This document shows positions 58,901 to 64,000 of a DNA stretch of 64,000 nt, in pieces. The position numbers and the translations under genes are program-made. The DNA is from Eretmocerus hayati. Taxonomy: Eukaryota; Arthropoda; Insecta; Hymenoptera; Aphelinidae. Location: the NCBI GenBank assembly GCA_029851415.1, contig CM056743.1, forward strand, positions 29,462,405 through 29,526,404. Direction: 5' to 3'. The notes below the pieces were generated by a model that was given only the letters and a program-made list of their open reading frames with translations, searched no databases and had not been told where the DNA came from. Position 1 is the stretch's first letter, and each line of letters opens with the position of its first letter.

Positions 58901-60018
58901 TTGACGAATAAATGATGATAACAATTTCTGTTCCAAAGTTACCCCAGTCCGTGTCTAACTTTGGAACACGACTTTCAGCGTTCTTTGATCCAACCAGAGA
59001 TGTCCGAATAAACCTCACAAACACCGCAATCGAAAGCTGAAACTGTAGGCTTTCGATTGACCACAGATACAATGCACTTCTGATGTAAGACATACAAGTT
59101 TCACGAGGTTTAAGGAAAAAAGGCAATTTTTGTTCCAAAGTTACCCCGTTTGATGTTATAATAACTGTCTGAGTAGGGAAAAAGTTGACTTAAAAAAATT
59201 GGAGAAACAACTCGGTAATTCGAAATTTGCTCGGAAATTTGTTACCGTAAGAGACGATCTTTTTCTTTTTCTGCAGCTGCAAGAGCTTTCTCCTTCTCAT
59301 CTCTGGTTGGGATGTAACAACGCTCCATCAGCATTTCATATTCTGATTTTTTCATGATTTTTGGATGTACTGTTGGTTCAGTCGATGGTACCAATATTTT
59401 ACAAAAGCCATTCTGATCTAATGCTAGTGTGACCTGTAAGGAAATAATAATTTCTGCATAATCAATATTTTCCACTTGGGTGTCAGATTCAGTAGCAAGA
59501 AGATTTGATGAAAGTGATCACATTAGCCATAATCATACTACATTGTTCAGCACAACGATCAAGATTCAAATTTGACGAGCTATGCATTTCTCATCTTATC
59601 CAAGACATTATTTTACGATTAATACTTTCATAATAATGAACAAAAATGGACATCGCTTAAATGCATCATAAAAATGTTGGTTATTCTTAGTATGCACATC
59701 CATACTTACAATTTTGTTTGTACAAAAATTGTTCAACGCACGATTTATTCTGATATTCTTCTACTATTTTGTACTAATCCACACGTTAATAAGGAATTCA
59801 ATAAGTATAGGCGAATGGAATGATCTTCTTTGGTACAATACCTCTTTTTCATCGAAAGTGCATCTCTTCAAATGTATTGGCGTTTTCTTCAAAAGTTGTT
59901 TGCACTGCTTTGGCTTGTGAATTGTATACTCTCCAGGTGGAAATTTTGACCTTGGTGAAGCCGATGAGCGGCTGCCCGCTGTTCTACCGCTCATCCGAGA
60001 CGCCGGTCTCGCTGACAT
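44313..60018 (-). CDS. Cfap45: CFAP45 (CCDC19), axonemal coiled-coil protein
   Basis: Seven exons: 60018-59842, 59433-59246, 58051-57832, 48321-47936, 47222-47090, 44881-44588 and 44510-44313. The phases close exactly, giving 531 aa (human 551). A Ser/Arg-rich N-terminus is followed by a VPSTEP segment matching the family's IVPTEDP, then almost continuous charged coiled coil. Diagnostic segments are [35 protein letters not shown] (family KIILNAKCHAIRDAQ), [16 protein letters not shown] (family ADREWRRKEKENARKK) and the C-terminal RQRNFEEGL...[16 protein letters not shown]45 is a microtubule inner protein of doublet microtubules and binds AMP in ciliary and sperm motility. In an insect it is expected in sperm flagella and ciliated sense organs. 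Introns of 9.5 kb (57831-48322) and 2.2 kb (47089-44882) are full of transposons. An opposite-strand OTU ORF sits in the long intron. Confidence 0.95.
44898..45794. mobile_element. Element C': AGGTAAGTGT-family MITE in CFAP45 intron 5
   Basis: Ends AGGTAAGTGTGCCTAATATG and its complement (to 45794), with TA on both sides (44896-44897 and 45795-45796). It is an 897-bp relative of nested element C (TGCCTAATATGCCC in place of TACCCAACTTGCCC). Its left edge lies 16 bp from CFAP45 exon 6, so most of that exon's upstream acceptor region is transposon sequence. Confidence 0.9.
45832..46605. mobile_element. Foldback MITE, 774 bp, TA-flanked
   Basis: CCGTTCGAAAGTTCTCGATG (45832 on) mirrors CATCGAGAACTTTTGAACGG (to 46605), with TA outside each end (45830-45831 and 46606-46607). 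Pairing continues with 'gacttgcaacagcgataagtcgag', 'aaaatactaacttt', 'tacacgctgatgaaaaa' and 'cattgagacac' across arms of about 340 bp. It lies in CFAP45 intron 5. Confidence 0.92.
47497..47836. mobile_element. CTCACAAGGGGA-family foldback, copy 1
   Basis: CACTCACAAGGGGAGACCAC mirrors GTGGTCCCCTCTTGTCAGTG. Inside, 'ttacagtttggtactac', 'taactccgtaaaatgggcctcctgtcc' and their complements pair. The centre holds 'tatatcaatatatatca' and 'ttaacatgggcc'. It is 340 bp long and lies in CFAP45 intron 4. This copy shows the empty site for the insertion seen in the copy at 56180. Confidence 0.85.
48340..52723. other. Large gene-free part of CFAP45 intron 3
   Basis: No exon of CFAP45 is missing (phases and protein are complete) and no opposite-strand gene was supported. 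It is AT-rich, with few repeats visible. A small C-rich hairpin lies at 49022-49040. A 40-bp segment GCCTTGGCGAGGGTCGAAAT plus flanks (about 51985-52025) matches the complement of about 40905-40945 and so belongs to a dispersed element end. Confidence 0.4.
49022..49040. repeat. G/C hairpin next to GCTCGCTCCGCTCGCC
   Basis: AGGGGGGGCAAGCCCCCCT forms a tight stem with an AA loop. It is followed by a C-rich tail. Such GC-rich words stand out in this AT-rich intron and resemble ends of arthropod non-autonomous elements. No counterpart end was found nearby. Confidence 0.6.
52724..52943. mobile_element. Foldback element, about 220 bp
   Basis: The left arm (52724-52803) with 'cggctcacgtgcgcgatgc', 'ctcatcggatttta' and 'cctgcgag' pairs with the right arm (52868-52943), which has their complements. 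The spacer is about 64 bp. The left half also shows GCTCACTGCGCA, mirrored by TGCGTACGC. No coding capacity. Confidence 0.8.
52944..53852. other. Stretch upstream of the OTU ORF
   Basis: No repeats or exons could be supported. If the OTU ORF at 53853 is transcribed on its own, its promoter is here. No spliced upstream exon was recognised, and the ORF is closed by an in-frame TAA at 53844. Confidence 0.3.
53853..54224 (+). CDS. OTU-like cysteine protease ORF lacking a visible catalytic His
   Basis: A single 123-codon ORF lies inside CFAP45 intron 3 on the opposite strand. Residues 10-17 read GDGNCLFR, the OTU active-site block with Asp11 and Cys14. A middle helix RHRIVKYI and a later [22 protein letters not shown] match the usual OTU core (YG..E..A.s..y...i.v). 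OTU enzymes cut ubiquitin or ubiquitin-like chains. They end with a His followed by an aromatic residue, about 20 residues after the last core strand. Here the frame ends HVTKT, and I see no H-Y/H-F motif before or shortly after the stop, so the protein is truncated, inactive or spliced. OTU ORFs occur in host genes and also in some transposons and viruses. A domesticated or relic transposon gene is possible. The start ATG follows an in-frame stop. Confidence 0.7.
   Translation: MDNYIVHIVGDGNCLFRCFSYFLHGNQNLYNDLRHRIVKYISSNWSEYKPFILGNHYYESIFNSAQYCQFMSRDKTYGSEIEIRAFSKLYKTNVHVHMKDTRDLISFKSDERNSNQVVHVTKT
54319..54392. repeat. Small hairpin 3' of the OTU ORF
   Basis: GAGAGAGACAACATG (about 54320-54334) and ATGTTGTGTCTCTC (54368-54381) pair, with flanking TGA/TCA extensions. 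It lies about 100 bp after the OTU stop codon. It may be a MITE remnant. Confidence 0.55.
54510..54830. repeat. G-rich minisatellite (GGTGGA/GGTCAGT motif)
   Basis: Degenerate 9-12-bp units of the type GGAGGTCAGTGG or GGTGGATTTC repeat about 25-30 times on the plus strand, with a short interruption near 54610-54650. The plus strand is strongly G-rich with many GG pairs. The open frames rich in Val, Ser, Gly and Trp (54433-54624, 54618-54854) are repeat artefacts. Confidence 0.9.
54880..55810. mobile_element. Element C'': degenerate AGGTAAGTGT-family MITE
   Basis: 'taaggcgagtgcatccatcatgcccccc' at the left recalls TAAGGTAAGTGTACCCAACTTGCCC. 'acccaatatgcccccattaagc' occurs again at 55099, giving the doubled left segment seen in element C. 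'gaccttcaaaatg(a/c)', 'gtgataaacac(a/g)ttctga' and 'tggtaaaaaaagt' match 34084-37194. The right end is eroded ('ggcatgttggatatagtaa'). It provides the D-free arrangement of element C. Confidence 0.75.
55945..56006. repeat. (TG)n/(CG)n microsatellite
   Basis: About 20 TG units followed by a CG run and more TG. It is in CFAP45 intron 3. The Cys-Val reading frame across it is an artefact. Confidence 0.96.
56180..56704. mobile_element. CTCACAAGGGGA-family foldback, copy 2, interrupted
   Basis: Ends CTCACAAGGGGAGGACCAGA and CCCCCTTGTGAG. The body matches copy 1 (47497-47836), including 'ttttttacagttt', 'taactccgtcaaatgggtctcctgt' and 'ttaacatgggcc'/'ggcccatgttaa' words. It is longer only because a 185-bp element sits inside at 56271-56455. 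Confidence 0.85.
56271..56455. mobile_element. 185-bp hairpin MITE nested in the previous element
   Basis: AGGCAGCGGCTACATGCAGT mirrors ACTGCATGGTAGCCGCACCC in reverse. A second paired block, 'cgattctgaaacagcgggacagcgcctct', also pairs. TA stands on both sides (56269-56270 and 56456-56457). The sibling at 47497-47836 has the uninterrupted 'gagTAACTCCGT', so the TA was duplicated on insertion. Confidence 0.9.
56851..57187. mobile_element. CTCACAAGG-family foldback, copy 3, near-perfect arms
   Basis: CTCACAAGGAGAGGCCAGGG is mirrored by CCTTGGACTCCCGTTGTCAG. The arms are about 160 bp. The inner part, 'agatgatacccaaagccgcagagtctaacgctcaagcg', is mirrored almost exactly, and the centre is AT-rich with 'tatatctatatata'. 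TA on each side (56849-56850 and 57188-57189). The high arm identity suggests the most recent activity of this family here. Confidence 0.9.
58151..59158. mobile_element. TACCGTCAA-family MITE in CFAP45 intron 2
   Basis: Starts TACCGTCAACCGGGGTAACT and ends AGTTACCCCGTTTGATGTTA, in reverse a close match. 'actttggaaca' at the left and 'gttccaaagttacccc' occur twice at the right, as in A and A'. 'cgaaagctgaaactgtaggctttcgattgacc' near 59033 matches the right part of A'. It takes up about 1.0 of the 1.19-kb intron. Confidence 0.85.
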
Positions 60019-60734
60019 TTTTGGTGATTAGCAAGATTGACCTTAACATATGAAAGTGACTCGTGATTACTCATTTGTTGGATATAACTAGGAGTGACAT
60101 TAACAAACATGTATGCGTGAGTCGATTCGTTTGTCAGGTCAATTCGAATGAATTCTATCCCGGTAGCTATAACTCTGACCCCTGGCTGACCCCAAATTGC
60201 TTTCAAACTTGAATATTCTTTATTATGAGATATGAGAGAATATTAATGTTGCCCAAAAGCTCGACACACTTCTGAAATCACCATTGCTCTCATTTTGAAA
60301 AATATGTCGAATTGATTTTTTTACTAGGTTTCATCGCGGAGTTGAAAAAGTTTTATTTATGGAAAATTAATGTCTAGAATTTGAATCACTCAACCCTATT
60401 GACTATTCGTGGCCATTTAACAAGATATGAAATTCAAATTTTTCTCTATGCGTCGTCTGCTTTCATAAAACTCACTTTATTTACAATTCCCTCGTGCAAC
60501 TCCCACCCAGACTTCCACTTTTGTTAGCATGTATCATCACCTCCCGTTTGCAACATTATTCACCATCACTTATTAGTGAATATCAGGCTTTTTCTCTATT
60601 AAAAAATAACCCCCTGCATGCATCGACACAATTCCCCTAACTATCCTTTTACACGAATCTCAGTAGTAGAGTAGCAACTAAATTCATTTTCAATCCTAGA
60701 TTGAGAAAAAAAGTGGTATACCTTGCCTGGTATA
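60019..60734. other. Upstream region of CFAP45
   Basis: The minus-strand promoter and 5'UTR of CFAP45 must lie here. No exon was supported, and no TATA box or repeat stands out. Confidence 0.35.
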
Positions 60735-61074
60735 ACTTACGAGGTAAGCACCAACCTTGCGGGTCCTGGATCTTGACGAAACTTTGGGAATCATCTTGTT
60801 TTGGTGAGAAATGAAGTTACCCAAACGGATTTCATCCAATACGCCTCCTATCCCGAGATTCAGCTCTGGAGATTAGCATTGTCAGTATATCTATATGTAC
60901 GACTTTTTAACATGGGTCTGTATGGGCAATGCTAATCTTCATGGCTGTATCTCGGGATAGGAGGCCCATTGGACAAAACCCCTCTGGGTACCTTTATTTT
61001 TCACCAAAACAAGATGATTGCCAAAATTTCGTCAAGATCCAGGATCCGAAAGGTTTGGTGTTCCCCTTGTTAGT
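60735..61074. mobile_element. CTCACAAGG-family foldback, copy 4 (diverged)
   Basis: ACTTACGAGGTAAGCACCAACC pairs imperfectly with the complement of GGTTTGGTGTTCCCCTTGTTAGT-type right end. 'cttgacgaaactttgggaatcatcttgttttggtga' and 'cctatcccgagat' are mirrored inside. The centre again has 'tatatctatat' and 'ttaacatggg(t/c)c'. 340 bp, the same length as copies 1 and 3. Confidence 0.8.
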
Positions 61075-62389
61075 ACATACTTATTACTCACTCAGATCAG
61101 GACACGTCCGCTCATCTCAAATCTCGTAGACCAAGTAACGAAGCAATCGCTAGCACATAACCACGGCAGTCGTTTATGAAGCCACATCCAAGCCTTGAGT
61201 ATCGAATTTTTTTCTATTCAAGCTCGAGACGTCTGCATCAAAGGTGTATACCCACCAGGAAGTTCTGGGCTCAGAACTCCACCTCTCGGCGCCATCGAAG
61301 CCCTAATTCTACGTGTTTTGAGACAACACCTACTGCACGTGACATTCTTCATAGGCAAGTTTGAAGAATAAAGGATATGCGTTGCAAGCACTAACTTGCC
61401 GATCGTTGACTGATGGCGTGACCTTGCTTCATATATGCGTAACTACACAGTAGCTGGATCTGTAAGGTCTACTGACTAAGTTTCCATTCGCTGTTTGTTC
61501 GATACAACGGGGTGGAGAGAGAGAAACGATTCATCAGAAGCTCAAATACTAGGTTGAACCGCACGCACCTTTGCTCAGCTGTAAGCAGTGTATATAGGTA
61601 CTCTTTTCAACGTTATGGAAAGCGTTGTGGTTTTTTGGGATTTTTTTTCCCGATAGCCGTCTGTATTTTGGTCCACGTGAAAATTTATGTGCAAGTATTT
61701 TTACAATAAATCCACAGAAGGTTCAGAATTCCTTCAAAAAAATTTTCACGTTCAATTTTTTAGAATTAAATCGAAAATTTTTTCAAACAGTCGGAAAATC
61801 CATCTCAGAACCCTTGCAGGTGAGATTTGAGATTTGCACATTTTCGACTCTCAATATCAAAGTTTCCACGGAACTAATACTCTCATAGATTGTGATCAAC
61901 GTTGATTACAGCACACAATGTAGATGACCGTTGCTTCTATTAGTAGATTTGTGTGAAATATTTGTAATAAAAAAAGCATCCTTGGATTCATTTACTGGGT
62001 TGGTATCTCGCAAGAGCAGAATATGCACCGAAATTCTAAAATACTTCGAGTTTTGATTCAACAAATCCTGAAACTTTGTTCAGCGAGTGGATTCGTGTTG
62101 CAGACTATCATATTCAAATGATTAAACTTAATCTGCAAATCTTCGAGACTCACTCAATTTATCGTACTCATCATAGCTTAAGTCTCCATCTGGTGATCCA
62201 AATAAAATTATTTGTGAGTTGGGCGTACCATTTTTAAGAGGTACCGATCGATGGATCCGCGGGTCCAAGATAATCCCATTTTGGGTCATAAATTTGATGA
62301 ATCAAAATCATTATATGATCCAAAAGGAGTCAGACTGATATGAATCATCGCAATACTTTGTACGATCACTGTTATGATGTTGATTAAAT
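61075..62389. other. Unassigned stretch
   Basis: No exon, repeat or RNA gene could be supported. A short GC-richer patch near 61230-61310 could belong to a 5'UTR or promoter of a gene off the window, but nothing confirms this. Confidence 0.3.
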
Positions 62390-62830
62390 CTATATCCAAG
62401 GAACTTAGTGTGAAATGAGAAAGATTCTATACCTCTGATAACTATCTATACTCGATTGCAGACTTGATATTATTAGGTACCGCCAAGAATTTTTCTGTCA
62501 AAGTTCCTCAAGCCAATTATTGAATCTTTCCATTCAGTGACATTGAAATTATGTCATTAAGTATTTATTGCATTTACATTCATCGTGCTCCATAATCTCA
62601 TGTGAAATTCTATATGTTTGGCTTCTCACTGTACCATGAATAGTAACGGTACTAACGAGAATAATAATATCAAATTAAATTTTGTATTCATATTACCATT
62701 ACAAATAGTAATGAGACTCAAAATTGTAAAAAGTATAAGACATGGCATGTCACCCTTGATGATTCGGCTTGCTGCACGATCGACTGCTATTTTACAGATT
62801 CTGTAATAGGTATACTTTTCGAGATAGGTA
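62390..62830 (-). pseudogene. Diverged copy of the 3' end of the 12-kb membrane-protein gene
   Basis: Same-orientation match to about 11500-11930: 'aatgagaaa', 'ccaagaatttttct(a/g)tcaaa', 'ttgaatctttccat', 'tgacattgaaat', '(t)gctccataat', 'taccattacaaat(a)gtaat' and 'ctcaaaattgtaaa'. On the minus strand the membrane-span frame is kept (FTILSLITICNGN against FTILSTIIICNGN) but ends at a TGA at 62626-62628, about 30 residues earlier than its relative. The upstream main exon is not visible. It is either a truncated duplicate or the last exon of a diverged paralogue. Confidence 0.6.
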
Positions 62831-63509
62831 AATTACCTCACTCCTCTTATGATTAGTACAGATCACAAATAAGATCATCGGTGGACCATCATCACACTAA
62901 TAAGATCGGGAGTAAGATCGTTCAGATCAAATCGATCACTGTTCGATTGATATACATATATACATGGGTATATTATCGCAAAAACTCACACGCTTTGATC
63001 CTAGAAATCCAAAAGTTGAGCATCCGCGTCTCTCTCCGCATGCGCCTATGCTGAATTTTTTCGTCTGTTTTGGCATTTTTCATAATTATTTATAATAGTC
63101 TATTCCCATCATACACTAATGAATAAGTTGTTTGCGCCCAGATTAATTGATTTTCAGTACGGTAACATGGTGTACATGGAACTGACATATGAGTGAATTA
63201 CATGGCTAATTTTTGGTTACAAATGTACATACATTCAGCACTTCTGGAGTTTCTCATCCTGGGCCTTTTCTCGCGCTGTTTTTCCGACTCAAAATGACCA
63301 TCTGAACACGATTCCGGGGTCAATTTGTGCCTAGGATATCATCCAATCTAATTCAGCAAATACAAACATATTTGCCAACATAAGGAAGTTCAATTCGGAG
63401 GCGAGATAAAATTGTGAAAAATCGGCCTCGCAGTAAATGTGTTTAAACTCTAAATTTTGCCTAGAAATTCGAATATCTTCAAAGTGAATTCTACCTCTAA
63501 TGTAATGCT
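62831..63509. other. Unassigned stretch
   Basis: No feature could be supported. A minus-strand open frame at 63331-63555 has no recognisable domain and overlaps the possible plus-strand exon. Confidence 0.3.
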
Positions 63510-63883
63510 TACTCGCTTGATTTAACGTCTGACGAGTTGGAGAAGTACATTGCATTCGCTTCTTGGCTACCCCACGCTTTCATGATATGTGAATTCCAAG
63601 CTGGTAATGTTCTCAGTATCTTTGATCATTTGTTCGATGGTTCCAAATGAGAATCTGGAAAGTACTTGATCAGGGACTACTAAATATTGTCTTTTCATAA
63701 AGTTTTAATACAATTGGTCATTAGACTTTCACTTATTTTTCACTTTTTAGTGAGTTGGATTATGAACAAGCGAGTTGGTTGAATTTTCCACAAGTTTTAG
63801 GGTACAAGAGAACGACAGTGAACAACTACTTGCTAGTACAAAAGATGGGCCTTCATAAAAGTTTTTGCCTTAAAAATTTTTGA
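63510..63883 (+). other. Possible coding exons at the window end
   Basis: Two adjacent open stretches look protein-like. The first, about 63510-63650, contains SDELEKYIAFASWLPHAF. The second follows a good acceptor (TCACTTTTTAG at 63751) and contains ELDYEQASWLNFPQVLGYKR before a TGA at 63881. Both begin with an acidic-Leu motif followed by ASWL. No family was recognised and no start was found, so this may be chance. Confidence 0.2.
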
Positions 63884-64000
63884 AATTCATTTTATTAGTT
63901 TTGGAGCGCAAGACGCATTTTTTCTCCTACTATTCATTGTAATGACGTGACATATCAAGTAGAGCTCGTAACGTTATAGCAAGTCCAAGTTCGTGGTATA

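Overview
The window is eukaryotic nuclear DNA, most likely from an insect. It is AT-rich, has many GT-AG introns (several only 59-90 bp), carries animal-specific families (a SMYD4-type SET/MYND protein, NPRL2, CFAP45, p62-like PB1 domains), and is packed with inverted-repeat DNA transposons and microsatellites. I could not fix the order from sequence alone. No bacterial-type operons, CRISPR arrays, rRNA or intact tRNA genes were seen. Exon structures were read by eye from splice signals, reading-frame phase and family knowledge.

Left part (1-24 kb): a minus-strand SMYD4-like gene (747-3095, five exons, 644 codons) with an eroded SET core; a plus-strand PB1-domain gene (5764-10592, four exons); a minus-strand predicted membrane protein of unknown family (11693-12795, incomplete); and a second plus-strand PB1-domain gene (15559-21050, four exons). 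The two PB1 genes share exon number, all intron phases and a p62/SQSTM1-like PB1 domain, and they lack ZZ and UBA domains. One has a textbook AT-hook core. Pieces of their 3' flanks recur at the window start and near 22 kb, so this is a local duplication cluster.

Middle part (23.5-41.2 kb): no convincing host gene. It consists of foldback elements, a roughly 180-bp tandem array that switches orientation, a Tc1/mariner-like short element, and a deep transposon nest at 32.2-37.8 kb (five levels). A second nest lies at 38.2-40.8 kb. Sibling copies in the same window act as empty sites, which makes the insertion points and target duplications readable.

Right part (41.3-60 kb): NPRL2 (plus, eight exons, 394 aa; GATOR1 subunit that restrains mTORC1) faces CFAP45 (minus, seven exons, 531 aa; ciliary/sperm-flagellar microtubule inner protein) tail to tail. 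The gap between them is almost wholly filled by a TTAA-flanked short element. CFAP45 introns hold many foldback elements, a G-rich minisatellite and an opposite-strand ORF with the OTU-protease active-site cysteine motif but no recognisable catalytic histidine. From 60 kb to the end there are one more foldback, a decayed or diverged copy of the 3' end of the 12-kb membrane-protein gene, and unassigned sequence.

The genes do not form a pathway. The most unusual content is the duplicated PB1/AT-hook genes, the nested and hairpin-forming transposons, and the intronic OTU ORF.
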